64,000 nt of DNA from Candidatus Desulfovibrio trichonymphae. Its GTDB lineage: Bacteria > Desulfobacterota > Desulfovibrionia > Desulfovibrionales > Desulfovibrionaceae. The stretch is taken from contig NZ_AP017368.1 of NCBI RefSeq assembly GCF_002355955.1, positions 186,001 through 250,000 of the forward strand, given 5' to 3'. The stretch's first letter is position 1. The number at the start of each line of letters is the position of its first letter. A program made the position numbers and the translations under genes. Positions 25,633 to 34,818 of this stretch are shown piece after piece. The notes beneath the pieces are model-generated. The model made no database searches. It was not told where the DNA came from and was given only the letters and a program-made list of their open reading frames with translations.

Positions 25633-26094
25633 TCACGTCCAACTCTCGAGGCATCCACAGCGGGAGAGCGCCATATAGAGCACGACGCCGGCAGCGGTGG
25701 AAAGATTCAGGCTGCGTACACCGCCCTCATACATGGGAATGCGCGTTTTCCAAGGTGATGCTGCCAAAATTTCCGGCGGCAGACCACGTGTTTCCGGTCC
25801 GAAAATCAGGCTGTCCCCGGCTTCAAAAACAAAATGCTGTACCGGACATCCTCCCTTTGCCGATGTCATGACAGCGCGGGAATGTCCGACAGCAGCTGTA
25901 TATGCTTGCCAGTCAGGCCAGGCAAACAAACGCACATGCGGCCAGTAGTCAAGTCCGGCCCGTTTCAGACAGCGGTTTTCCAGCTTGAAACCCAGAGGTT
26001 CGACAAGGTGCAATTCCGTGCCGGTTGCGGCGCACAAGCGCGCAATATTGCCGGTATTCTGCGGAATTTCTGGTTCAAAAAGAACAATGCGCAT
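25633..26094 (-). CDS. trmL: tRNA (cytidine/uridine-34 2'-O)-methyltransferase
   Basis: TrmL methylates the wobble ribose of tRNA-Leu isoacceptors. The 153-residue SPOUT protein has FEPEIPQNTGNIARLCAATG, LDYWPHVRLFAWPDWQAY, SLIFGPETRGLPPEIL and the knotted C-terminal SLNLSTAAGVVLYMAL. The start at 26094 (MRIVLFEPEIPQN) fits the family. The 7-residue extension offered by the longer frame does not. Confidence 0.92.
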   Translation of the reverse strand: MRIVLFEPEIPQNTGNIARLCAATGTELHLVEPLGFKLENRCLKRAGLDYWPHVRLFAWPDWQAYTAAVGHSRAVMTSAKGGCPVQHFVFEAGDSLIFGPETRGLPPEILAASPWKTRIPMYEGGVRSLNLSTAAGVVLYMALSRCGCLESWT

Positions 26095-26142
26095 AACGTG
26101 CTTTACTCGAAACATGCCGAAACGGCAGGATGCTCTGATCCG

Positions 26143-27876
26143 TCACGGAAGGCCTGCGGCAAGCCGTCCGGCAATACCTGGCACGGTCTGGCAGACCACT
26201 CGGATGTCTTTTGCACCATAGCCCCTGTCATCCAGCGTGGCGAACATATCCTCTTCCAGCACCTCCACAGTCGCGTCCGTAATGCCTTCTGCCGCAAGGT
26301 GGGCAGTCAGCAGGGCGCAAGCCCGTTCACGAGCCGCTGTTGGTGTGTATGTCTTGCCGATAGCTTCCTCAAGATCAAAAATCGGCGTGCGCAAAAGCCC
26401 CTGTCCGGTATCCGCATAGATTTCCAGCGCGGCTGTGGGCAAGGTCAGCGCAGCGCCGATGGCGTTTGCCACATCCGCGTGGACGGGGATTTCCACAGGC
26501 AATCCGAAAACGGCGGACAAACGTTCACGCAGGCAGGTTGCTGGCCCGCCCACCAACAGAATCCGCGCTGGCTGCGCTTCATGTAGTGCCCTCAGGGCCG
26601 TCAGCGTATAAATGGGCCTCGCGTTGACGCCGTCAAGCAGATTTTGCGCGGCCTTTCGCACCTGCGTGAGGGCGTTGTCAACAGCCTGCCTTGCCAGATC
26701 GGCCGGCGACAGACCGCAGGCTTCGGCCAGAACGGCAATGCCCGCACGCGAGGCCGCCGCATCACCCGCCGCGGCATCTGTGCCGCTGTTCCGGGCGTTA
26801 AGCGCGTCCAGCAGCGTTGGACGGTTGCCGCCAAAGGCCATGGCCGGGCCTTCGCGCAGCGGCCCGACGCGTACAACTGCATCGTCCGTTGTTTCATCCG
26901 CTGTAATCAGCGAATCTCCACCCACGCCGACAGACGCTGTGGCCAGCGAACGCACAAGCGTACGACGCCCGTTCAACAGCATGCCGTCACGGTCAATCAC
27001 CGGCGATCCGTCAAGAACAAGGGCAATGTCGGTTGTGGTGCCGCCGATGTCGAGCACAAGAGAACAGCCCTGCCCCGCCGACGGGGACATGGCCAGCACG
27101 CCCATAACGCTGCCCGCCGGACCGGAGAGGATGGACTGCACAGGACAGCGCCGCGAAAGAAAAATGGGAACGGCACCGCCGTCTGCCTTGAGCAGCATTG
27201 ATTTGGCGCATATGCCGGCATTTGCCAAAGCTGGTTCCACGGCATTGAGAAATTTGTGATGCAGCCGCTCCACAGCGGCATTGTAGTAAGCAGTGGCAAT
27301 ACGCCGCGGAAAATTCAGACTGCCGGCCAAACGACACCCCTGCGTGACCGGCAGCCCTGCCGTGGCGACGGCCGCCGCCATGGCCCGTTCGTGCGCCGGA
27401 TTGCGGGGCGAAAACTTGCCCACGCAAGCCGTTGCGGGGATGCCTTCTCCACGCCAGACAAGCGCACGTGCAGCAAGTTTTTCCAGCCGCAGAGGGCTCA
27501 CTTCCACCCCCCGGTGATCAAGCCCGCCGGGCGCGACGCAGACATGCGCGCCAAGGGCAAAACGCCGCGGATCAAGCCCGGGCCCGGCGGAAAGGGCAAG
27601 CCCCACTGCATCTGCCCTGTTTTGTACCAGCGCGTTGACAGCCAGTGTGGTGCCAAGCGTGACGCTGCTGATGCGGCCGAACAAAGCAGTGCTGTCGCTC
27701 CCCACAGCGCTGCCAAGCGCTGTCAGAGCCTCGCGCACGGAAAAGGGCAAATCCTCATGACAGGTTTTCACCTTGGCCGCTGCAATAAGCCGTATCGTAC
27801 GTCCCGCGCCGGCCAGCAGCGCCGCGTCTGTATGAGTGCCGCCGGCGTCAATGCCCAAAAAAAATTTTTCATCCAT
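26143..27876 (-). CDS. Hydantoinase/oxoprolinase-family ATP-dependent protein (HyuA-like)
   Basis: The 577-residue protein begins FFLGIDAGGTHTDAALLAGA, the ATPase (actin-fold) N-terminus of HyuA/5-oxoprolinase proteins. VTLGTTLAVNALVQNRADAVGL and SGPAGSVMGVLAMSPSAGQG carry the phosphate loops, and CSLVLDIGGTTTDIALVLDG is the second ATPase motif. The family hydrolyses five-membered cyclic imides or acetone-like substrates with a separate HyuB partner. No HyuB is adjacent, so the substrate is unclear. It lies between trmL and cmk. Confidence 0.8.
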   Translation of the reverse strand: MDEKFFLGIDAGGTHTDAALLAGAGRTIRLIAAAKVKTCHEDLPFSVREALTALGSAVGSDSTALFGRISSVTLGTTLAVNALVQNRADAVGLALSAGPGLDPRRFALGAHVCVAPGGLDHRGVEVSPLRLEKLAARALVWRGEGIPATACVGKFSPRNPAHERAMAAAVATAGLPVTQGCRLAGSLNFPRRIATAYYNAAVERLHHKFLNAVEPALANAGICAKSMLLKADGGAVPIFLSRRCPVQSILSGPAGSVMGVLAMSPSAGQGCSLVLDIGGTTTDIALVLDGSPVIDRDGMLLNGRRTLVRSLATASVGVGGDSLITADETTDDAVVRVGPLREGPAMAFGGNRPTLLDALNARNSGTDAAAGDAAASRAGIAVLAEACGLSPADLARQAVDNALTQVRKAAQNLLDGVNARPIYTLTALRALHEAQPARILLVGGPATCLRERLSAVFGLPVEIPVHADVANAIGAALTLPTAALEIYADTGQGLLRTPIFDLEEAIGKTYTPTAARERACALLTAHLAAEGITDATVEVLEEDMFATLDDRGYGAKDIRVVCQTVPGIAGRLAAGLP

Positions 27877-28002
27877 GCTGTTTCGCCTTGTTCAGCATAA
27901 CAATACGTACGCATTGCCCAAGAAAATTTTTTACGCTGCAATCCCGCCTGTCGGGCGGGGATGGCGGCGTGCGCCGAAGAACCGTCGTCGTGCTGGCGGC
28001 AA

Positions 28003-28728
28003 TTATTGCCGGACGGGGGAAGCGCCCGCAGCGCGGTGACAATCTAACGACCGCGCGCCGCCGTGTTCGTCAATATGGCGCAGCATGACGGCAAGCACTT
28101 CGTCAATATTCAGGCGGGATGTGTCCACAAGCAGGGCGTCCTCCGCAGGGCGCAGGGGTGCCGTCACCCTGTTGCGGTCCAAATCGTCACGCCGGAGGAT
28201 CTGTTCTGTCAGGCGCGCCGGATCAACCTGTTCGCCGCGTTGCTCAAGCTCACGCAGGCGGCGTTTTGCCCGCACTTCAGAGGTGGCGTCCAGAAAAAAT
28301 TTAAATTTTGCGTCAGGAAAGACAACCAGACCCATATCCCGGCCTTCTGCCACCAGCGGCGCAGTCTCGCCCATTTTTCTCTGGGCGGTTTTCAGCACTT
28401 CCCGCACGGCCGGCACTGTCGCGATGCGCGCGGCAAGCATCCCCACTTCTTCCGCGCGCACTTCGTCGCCCACGGGCCGGCCGTTGCAGTACAGCGCGGC
28501 GGCACGGCCTTTGCCCATGATGCTGAAGGTCCATTCGGCACACCTGCCGCGCAGGTCCGTCTCCGGCAGGAGTTCGGCGTCGGGCCCCAGTTTGAGGGCC
28601 AGACAGCGGAACATGGATCCGGTGTCCAGATATGCCAAGGCAAGGCTTTCCGCCATATGACGGGCCAAGGTTGTCTTGCCCACGCCTGCGGGGCCGTCCA
28701 GTGTGACGACGGGCAGGTGCTCGTTCAT
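28003..28728 (-). CDS. cmk: Cytidylate kinase
   Basis: The 241-residue protein phosphorylates CMP and dCMP. TLDGPAGVGKTTLARHMAES is the P-loop, YLDTGSMFRCLALKLG the CMP-binding helix, LVAEGRDMGLVVFPDAKFKFFLDAT the conserved RDxGT-like region and DDLDRNRVTAPLRPAEDALLVDT the late lid. The start overlaps the hisC stop by 4 bp (ATGA), so the two are translationally coupled. The C-terminal tail of about 20 residues (HGGARSLDCHRAAGAS) is longer than usual. Confidence 0.92.
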   Translation of the reverse strand: MNEHLPVVTLDGPAGVGKTTLARHMAESLALAYLDTGSMFRCLALKLGPDAELLPETDLRGRCAEWTFSIMGKGRAAALYCNGRPVGDEVRAEEVGMLAARIATVPAVREVLKTAQRKMGETAPLVAEGRDMGLVVFPDAKFKFFLDATSEVRAKRRLRELEQRGEQVDPARLTEQILRRDDLDRNRVTAPLRPAEDALLVDTSRLNIDEVLAVMLRHIDEHGGARSLDCHRAAGASPVRQ

Positions 28729-29870
28729 GACTTCCCGTCCCTGTCCGGCGCGGATGAGGCAAGAATATCCCGCAGGGCGGCCAGAAAGGCCGCGTTTTCT
28801 TGCGGGTTCCCCACGCTGACGCGCAGGTGCTCCTGCAGCCCGTAGCTTGAGAGCGGGCGGATGATGACGCCTTTTTTGAGCAGTGCTTCAAAGCATTCTT
28901 GGGCTGAACAGGTGCCCTCAGGCAGTTGGAAAAGCAGAAAGTTGGCGGAACTGGGCCAGACCGTGCAGCCGAGCTCCGTCAGCTTTTGCCGGAGCAGTGC
29001 GCGTCCCTCGTGCACTGTCGTCAGCGTGGCCTGCCGGAAGGCCGTGTCCGCAAGCGCCGCGAGGCCGGCCTCCTCAGCCGGAATATTGACGGAAAACGGC
29101 AGGCGCGTCCGCCAGTAATATTTCGCCAATACGGGGGGCAGAACGCCGTAGCCGAGGCGCAGGCCCGCCAGACCGTAGCTTTTGGAGAACGTGCGCAAAA
29201 ATGCCGTATTTTCAGGCAAGTCGCCGGCCGCCAGCAGGGATGATGCGTTTTCGTCGTCCGCAAAATCCATATAGGCTTCGTCGATAACCAGCAGACAGTC
29301 GGGCGCGTGATCGGCAAGTTGCCGCGCCAAATCCCGCACGGCCGCGCGTGGCGGGCAATAGCCGGAAGGATTGTCGGGGGTGGAGACAAAAACAAGCCGC
29401 GTGTCCGCATTTACGAGGTTGAGCAACGCGTCGAAATTAAAGGAAAAGTCCTTGCGGAGCGGGCAGCGGCGCAGCTGAACGCCGGCAATGCCGCCCTGAA
29501 TGGGGTATATGCTGAAGCAGGGTTCAAAACAGACAATGACATGGCGGCCTGCTTCGGCAAGCATGCGGATGAGCATGTCAATAATTTCATCAGAACCGTT
29601 GCCCACAACGATGCGGGCCGGTTCAACACTGTGCAGGGCGGCGAGGGCGGCGACAAGCCGCGGGTTGCCGCCCTGCGGGTAGCGGAAGGCGAAGGCCGCG
29701 TAACGGCGCACCACCTCTTGGGCGAGCGGGGGCGCGCCCAGCGGGTTTTCATTGCTGGCCATCTTGATAACCTGATCCAAGCCGTATTTCCGGCGTATTT
29801 CAGCAATGGAAAGCCCCGGCGCGTAGGCGTCGAGTCTTTGGATTTCCGGGCGCACGCTGATTCTGGACAT
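28725..29870 (-). CDS. hisC: Histidinol-phosphate aminotransferase
   Basis: HisC is a PLP fold-type I enzyme of histidine synthesis. The 381-residue protein has IKMASNENPLGAPPLAQEVV, VVGNGSDEIIDMLIRML, FVSTPDNPSGYCPPRAA, LLVIDEAYMDFADD and FLRTFSKSYGLAGLRLGYGV. The last contains the PLP lysine in SKSYG and the phosphate-binding RLGYG. The ATG at 29870 (MSRISVRPEIQRLDAYAPGLS) is preferred; an upstream 23-residue extension looks like the remainder of the upstream intergenic region. cmk follows with a 4-bp overlap. Confidence 0.92.
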   Translation of the reverse strand: MSRISVRPEIQRLDAYAPGLSIAEIRRKYGLDQVIKMASNENPLGAPPLAQEVVRRYAAFAFRYPQGGNPRLVAALAALHSVEPARIVVGNGSDEIIDMLIRMLAEAGRHVIVCFEPCFSIYPIQGGIAGVQLRRCPLRKDFSFNFDALLNLVNADTRLVFVSTPDNPSGYCPPRAAVRDLARQLADHAPDCLLVIDEAYMDFADDENASSLLAAGDLPENTAFLRTFSKSYGLAGLRLGYGVLPPVLAKYYWRTRLPFSVNIPAEEAGLAALADTAFRQATLTTVHEGRALLRQKLTELGCTVWPSSANFLLFQLPEGTCSAQECFEALLKKGVIIRPLSSYGLQEHLRVSVGNPQENAAFLAALRDILASSAPDRDGKS

Positions 29871-29965
29871 TCCTGCCTCGTTTCGGACGCGACAAAACCG
29901 CCGGAGCACGGCAGCCTTGTCAGGGACGGCGGTTTGCACGCAAGCGGGATTCCGCAGGCGGGGCG

Positions 29966-30418
29966 TCAGGCCGCCGGTGCCTGGGGCCGTATGGTGAGTA
30001 CAGGCATATCCGCATTTTTGACAACTTTTTCGGCAACAGAACCGAAAAGGATGCGGTCAATGCCTTTGCGCCCGTGTGTGCCCATGACGATAATGTCCAC
30101 GTTTTCCTCATGGGCGCGGTTCAGAATTTCTTCGGCGGCATACCCGATCCGCACCTGACTTGCGGTTTTCACCCCGGAAAAATTCTCCGCCACAAAGTTT
30201 TCCATGGATTTTTCCGCGCCGGTGACGATTTCTCCCACAAAGTTTTCAATGGTGTTGGGCGGGACGTGAAAACCGACATACTGGCTCAACGAGGGGGCCG
30301 TATAGACGACAAGAACGCCGGCGTCGAGTTTTTTTGCCAGCAGCACCGCGTATTCGGCCACGGCCTTGCTGTGTTCGGAAAGGTCCACAGCGCAAAGTAT
30401 TTTTTTAATTTCCCGCAT
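29966..30418 (-). CDS. Universal stress protein (UspA family)
   Basis: The 150-residue protein has MREIKKILCAVDLSEHSKA, a central IEN... helix and the ATP-binding end IIVMGTHGRKGIDRILFGSVAEKVVKNADMPVLTIR with G-2x-G-9x-G(S/T). Usp proteins bind ATP and accumulate under starvation and oxidative stress. GGAGCG precedes the ATG at 30418. It is encoded alone between hisC and valS. Confidence 0.9.
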   Translation of the reverse strand: MREIKKILCAVDLSEHSKAVAEYAVLLAKKLDAGVLVVYTAPSLSQYVGFHVPPNTIENFVGEIVTGAEKSMENFVAENFSGVKTASQVRIGYAAEEILNRAHEENVDIIVMGTHGRKGIDRILFGSVAEKVVKNADMPVLTIRPQAPAA

Positions 30419-30535
30419 AAAGCACGCTCCGTTTTTCCGGCGACGCAAAGGCGCAGGCCGTCTGTCCGTGAAGGGGTAATTGCAATGTCTTTAATAAATC
30501 TATAGACGGTTGTAAGAGAATAGACAAGGCGTGCG

Positions 30536-33244
30536 TCACGGTTTATCTTGCACGGCAGGGGAAATTTCCTTATCAGCCGAAGCCTGCGTGAACCGTTCTT
30601 TCAGGGCCAGCAGTTTGGCCTTTGCGTTCAAAAGGTGCGCGGCCCGTTCTTGTTCGCTGGCTACCACATCGGCAGGCGCGCGGCTGACAAAACTCTCATT
30701 GCACAGTTTCTTATTGACGGCCGCAACGTCTTTTTCCATTTTCGTAAGTTCCTTATCAAGCCGCGCCAGTTCGCTTGTAATATCCACCGCGCCCCTGAGC
30801 GGCATAATAATCTGGCAGCCCTGCGCCACAGAAGATGCCGAAGCCTTGGGCGCGTCCGCGTCCGCGTCGGTGGTCAGAGATCCCAGACGGGCCAGCGTCA
30901 TGATCATTTCGCGGTTTTCCTCAAGCAAGGCGGCCTGCGCCGCGTCAGCAGGGCGTAAAAGCAGACTGACTTTCTGCGGGGGATTAATGCCGAGTTCGGC
31001 TTTCATGGTGCGTACAGCCACAATCACTTCCTGAATTATCTCCATATGCCGAGCGGCTGTTTCGCGCACGCAGCAGGGCCGCGCCGGCGGCCAGGGCGTC
31101 ACGGCCAGCTCTGCCGCGGCCGTATCCGTCATGTCGGTGGCGGACGGCAGGGCCTGCCAGATTTCGGCCGTCACAAAGGGCATGATGGGGTGCAGCAGGA
31201 CAAGCACTTCGCGCAGGGCAAGCTGGAGCACATGCCGCGCTGTATTCGCGCGGGTCGCGTCGTCTGACTGCAGATCCGGCTTGATCAGCTCCAGATACCA
31301 GTCACAAAATTCATTCCAGAGAAATTTATAGCCTGACCGGGCCGCGTCGTTAAAGCGGTATTCCTCAAATGCCTGATCCATGCCGTTCTTGACGGCCTCC
31401 AGACGGTGCAGAATCCACTGGTGGTGCAGACCCCGCACAGTGCGCGGGTCAACAGGCTCCGGCGCAGCCGCAAGATGCATCAGGGCGAAGCGGGCGGCAT
31501 TCCACAGTTTGTTCACAAAATGGCGGTAGCCTTCAATGCGTTTTTCGGAAAGGCGTATATCTCTTCCCATGGCCGCGAACGCCGTGAGCGTGAAGCGCAG
31601 GGCGTCGCAGCCGTATTTTTCCGTCATGGCCAGCGGGTCAATGACGTTGCCCGTGGATTTGGACATTTTGCGGCCTGCGGCGTCGCGCACAAGCGCGTGC
31701 AGATAAACGTGCCTGAACGGGGGTTTGTCCATAAAGTGCAGGCCCATCATCATCATGCGGGCTACCCAGAAAAAGAGAATGTCAAAGCCCGTCACAAGCA
31801 CAGAGGTGGGGTACCAGCGCGCAAGCTCCGCGGTTTTTTCCGGCCAACCCATGGTGGAGAAAGGCCAGAGCGCCGAGGAAAACCAGGTGTCCAGCACGTC
31901 TTCGTCCTGCGCGAGATCGCCTGCGCCGCAGGAGGAACAGGCGGCGGGGTTTTCTTCGGCAACGGTCAGCGCGCTGCAGGCGGGGCAGATCCACGCGGGT
32001 ATGCGGTGGCCCCACCATATCTGGCGGCTGATGCACCAGTCACGGATATTGTCAAGCCAGTGATTCCATGTTTTGATCCATGATTCAGGGTAGATCTGCG
32101 TGAGTGCCGGTGTCGCGTCGCGTGCGGCCGGGGCCAGTTTTGTGGCCGCCACAAACCACTGGGTTGAAACGTGTGGTTCCACGGCTGTGCGGCAGCGGTA
32201 GCATTGGCCGACGGCGTGTTCCATATCTTCCACGCTGAGCATGTCCCCCGCCGCCGCTATATCGGCAACGATTTTTTCGCGGCAGATCTCCTTGGAAAGG
32301 CCGGCATACGGCCCGGCGTCGTGCGTCATCAGGCCGTTTTCGTCAATCACCTGAATAAATTTAAGATGATGCTTGCTGCCCAGCGCCCAGTCGTTGTGGT
32401 CGTGGCAGGGCGTTACTTTCAGCGCGCCGGTGCCGAACTCTTTGTCCACATATGCATCGGCAATGATGGGTACGCTGCGCCCCAAAACAGGCACAAGCGC
32501 GTTTTTGCCGATAAGAGCCGCATAGCGCGCGTCTTCCGGGTGCACGCAGACGGCAGTGTCGCCCGGTATTGTTTCCGGCCGTGTGGTGGCGACGGCAATC
32601 GAACCGGAGCCGTCGGCCAGATGATAGCGCACGCGCCAGAGACGGCCTTTTTGCTGTTCGTGTTCCACTTCGTCATCGGCCAGCGCGGTGTGGCAGCGCA
32701 AGCACCAGTTGATGATATACTTGCCCTTGTAAATCAGGCCTTCGTTGTAGAGCCGCACAAAAACTTTGCGCACGGCGGCGGAGAGGCCGTCGTCCATGGT
32801 GAAGCGCAGGCGCGTCCAGTCTACGGAAGCGCCTAGTGCCCTGATCTGATCCAGAATGCGGTGGCCGTAGTCTGCGCGCCAGGCCCAGACACGCTCCACA
32901 AAAGCTTCGCGTCCCAGTTCCCGGCGATTTTTCCCTTCCGCCGCAAGTGCGCGCTCCACCACATTTTGCGTGGCTATGCCCGCGTGGTCAATGCCCGGAA
33001 TCCAGAGCGTATTTTTTCCCTTCTGGCGCGCGTGGCGGCAGAGCACGTCTATGAGGGTCAGGTTCAGCGCGTGCCCCATATGCAGTGCGCCGGTGACGTT
33101 GGGCGGCGGGATGACAATGGAAAAAGACTCGCCGGGCGCGTTCGCGTCCGGCGTGAACAGGTTTGTCTCTTCCCAGTGTTTGCGCCACTTGGCTTCCACA
33201 TTTTTGGGCTCATAGCCTTTGGCGAGCGCTTTCTGATTCGTCAT
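30536..33244 (-). CDS. valS: Valyl-tRNA synthetase
   Basis: The 902-residue protein has the class Ia signatures PPPNVTGALHMGHALNLTLI (HIGH motif) and GRKMSKSTGNVIDPLAM (KMSKS). CPACSALTVAEENPAACSSCG is a zinc-finger insertion, and a C-terminal coiled coil of about 65 residues (DITSELARLDKELTKMEKDV) is typical of ValS. The frame is open to 33406, but an AGGACAGGG stands before the ATG at 33244 (MTNQKALAKGYEPKNVEAKW), the family start. There is no T-box leader on this strand in the short interval. Confidence 0.95.
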   Translation of the reverse strand: MTNQKALAKGYEPKNVEAKWRKHWEETNLFTPDANAPGESFSIVIPPPNVTGALHMGHALNLTLIDVLCRHARQKGKNTLWIPGIDHAGIATQNVVERALAAEGKNRRELGREAFVERVWAWRADYGHRILDQIRALGASVDWTRLRFTMDDGLSAAVRKVFVRLYNEGLIYKGKYIINWCLRCHTALADDEVEHEQQKGRLWRVRYHLADGSGSIAVATTRPETIPGDTAVCVHPEDARYAALIGKNALVPVLGRSVPIIADAYVDKEFGTGALKVTPCHDHNDWALGSKHHLKFIQVIDENGLMTHDAGPYAGLSKEICREKIVADIAAAGDMLSVEDMEHAVGQCYRCRTAVEPHVSTQWFVAATKLAPAARDATPALTQIYPESWIKTWNHWLDNIRDWCISRQIWWGHRIPAWICPACSALTVAEENPAACSSCGAGDLAQDEDVLDTWFSSALWPFSTMGWPEKTAELARWYPTSVLVTGFDILFFWVARMMMMGLHFMDKPPFRHVYLHALVRDAAGRKMSKSTGNVIDPLAMTEKYGCDALRFTLTAFAAMGRDIRLSEKRIEGYRHFVNKLWNAARFALMHLAAAPEPVDPRTVRGLHHQWILHRLEAVKNGMDQAFEEYRFNDAARSGYKFLWNEFCDWYLELIKPDLQSDDATRANTARHVLQLALREVLVLLHPIMPFVTAEIWQALPSATDMTDTAAAELAVTPWPPARPCCVRETAARHMEIIQEVIVAVRTMKAELGINPPQKVSLLLRPADAAQAALLEENREMIMTLARLGSLTTDADADAPKASASSVAQGCQIIMPLRGAVDITSELARLDKELTKMEKDVAAVNKKLCNESFVSRAPADVVASEQERAAHLLNAKAKLLALKERFTQASADKEISPAVQDKP

Positions 33245-33367
33245 GCCCTGTCCTGTTAAGATACTGTCTGATCTCATTTTCTGTCGATTTGCGTGAGACG
33301 GTCTTTGAGTTTTTCCACGCATCTGCGCCGTCTTGTTTTCTGCGTAAAAGACGGCCATAGTTCCGCC

Positions 33368-34663
33368 ATGCGGCCGTTGTTGTACATTCTCTGGGATGCT
33401 TCCCACATCTGGGGGCTGATGGCATGGCGCGCCATGCGCAGCATGGGCGTTGCCTGCCGTCTGGTCAAGGGCAAAGAAATAGCCGAAGGCGCGCTTTTAG
33501 GCAAGTCGGCCGGCGACGGCGCGTCTATGCTCCTTGTACCCGGCGGCAATGCACGGCTGAAATCCCTGGCGTTGGGAGCGGACGGCCGTAAGGCCGTCCG
33601 CGACTATCTTGCCAGCGGGGGGAGCTATCTCGGCTTTTGCGGCGGCGCGGGGCTTGCGCTCAGCCATGCGGCAGAGGCAGACGGCCTGCACATCTGCCCC
33701 TGGCGGCGTGCCGTGTACCACGAGCGTCTGCACCATCTCATCTCCGGCCATGTCAAGGCGCGTGTCGCTGCCGACTGCGGGCTTGCCCCGCCGTCGGCGC
33801 TGCTGCGTGAAGGCCGGCTGCGCCTGCCGGTGTGGTGGCCGGGGCGTTTTGATCTCCCGCCAGGCGCAGCCAGAGCCGGTGCCCGCGTACTGGCGGCTTA
33901 CAGCGCGCCGGACAAAGATTTCTGGATTGCTGACCTGCCCCTCGCCCGCATTCCGTCACATGTTTTTGACGCATGGCGGGACATGTATGGCGTCAATCTG
34001 TCCGCGGATTTTCTTGCGGGGCAGCCGCTTGTCGTCAGCGGCGCTTACGGCATGGGGCGCTATGTGCTGAGCTATTCCCATCTGGAAACGCCGCACAGTC
34101 CGGACGCGAACAGATGGCTTGCCCGGCTGCTGCGCGTTCTGGGCGGCATCGCGCCCGAGCGGGATCATGCCGGCGCGTGGGACTTGCGCCAGCCGCTCAT
34201 TGTTTGGCCGCGCGACAAAGCAAGTGCGCCGCTTTTGGGGGCATTGCGCAAAAGCCGGGCTTTGCTGCGTCTTGCGACGGAACACCATCTGTTTTTTGAA
34301 CGCGTGCCTTGGTTGTGGGGCTGGCGTGCAGGTTTACCCGGCGCGGCCTGTAACAGTCTGCACGCGGCGCTTTGTACGGCCGCGGGCCTTGCGCCGGGTC
34401 CGGCGGCACGGGACTACTGGCACGCGGTGCGGCCGCAGTTTGCAAAACTGGCGTACCTGTTTTTTGCCGGAGCGGAAGGATACCTTCTGGCATGCCGTCT
34501 GGCGGCAACCCTTTTCCCCTCTTTGCCGCAGGCTGTGGACAAACAGGGCCTTGCCGCTCGGTGCGCCGCTCTTTTCGGCCACGCCATGCAGGGCGGCGGC
34601 ATTGTGGAAGAAGTGTTGACCATTGTGGAAGAACTGATTTATCTGTCGCAGGATGAACAATGA
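33368..34663 (+). CDS. BPL_N-type glutamine-amidotransferase-like protein
   Basis: The 431-residue protein starts MRPLLYILWDASHIWGLMAW and has ASMLLVPGGNARLKSLALG followed by SGGSYLGFCGGAGLALSH, where the cysteine in GFCGGAG matches the nucleophile elbow of class I glutamine amidotransferases. SGAYGMGRYVLSYSHLETPHSPDAN is the His-containing end of that fold. This resembles the N-terminal domain of eukaryotic biotin-protein ligases, but no ligase domain follows. The last 180 residues are largely helical and unassigned. It begins 123 bp from the divergent valS start. Confidence 0.65.
   Translation: MRPLLYILWDASHIWGLMAWRAMRSMGVACRLVKGKEIAEGALLGKSAGDGASMLLVPGGNARLKSLALGADGRKAVRDYLASGGSYLGFCGGAGLALSHAAEADGLHICPWRRAVYHERLHHLISGHVKARVAADCGLAPPSALLREGRLRLPVWWPGRFDLPPGAARAGARVLAAYSAPDKDFWIADLPLARIPSHVFDAWRDMYGVNLSADFLAGQPLVVSGAYGMGRYVLSYSHLETPHSPDANRWLARLLRVLGGIAPERDHAGAWDLRQPLIVWPRDKASAPLLGALRKSRALLRLATEHHLFFERVPWLWGWRAGLPGAACNSLHAALCTAAGLAPGPAARDYWHAVRPQFAKLAYLFFAGAEGYLLACRLAATLFPSLPQAVDKQGLAARCAALFGHAMQGGGIVEEVLTIVEELIYLSQDEQ
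33578..33601. repeat. Inverted repeat with perfect 10-bp arms, inside the BPL_N gene
   Basis: GCGGACGGCC-GTAA-GGCCGTCCGC lies in an intact frame, encoding part of LGADGRKAVRDYL. Confidence 0.8.
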
Positions 34664-34818
34664 ACAGCGCGTGGCGTGGCGCTTTCTGTGCTGCCTTTTG
34701 TCGGGGGCGTCGGCTCCCTACGTTCTTTCTTGGGTAATGGGCTTGTCGCCATCAAATTTTCAGTGTACCCTATGCGCATAATTTTTTTAGTATTTGAACA
34801 TATTCAGCAAGGTTTGGC

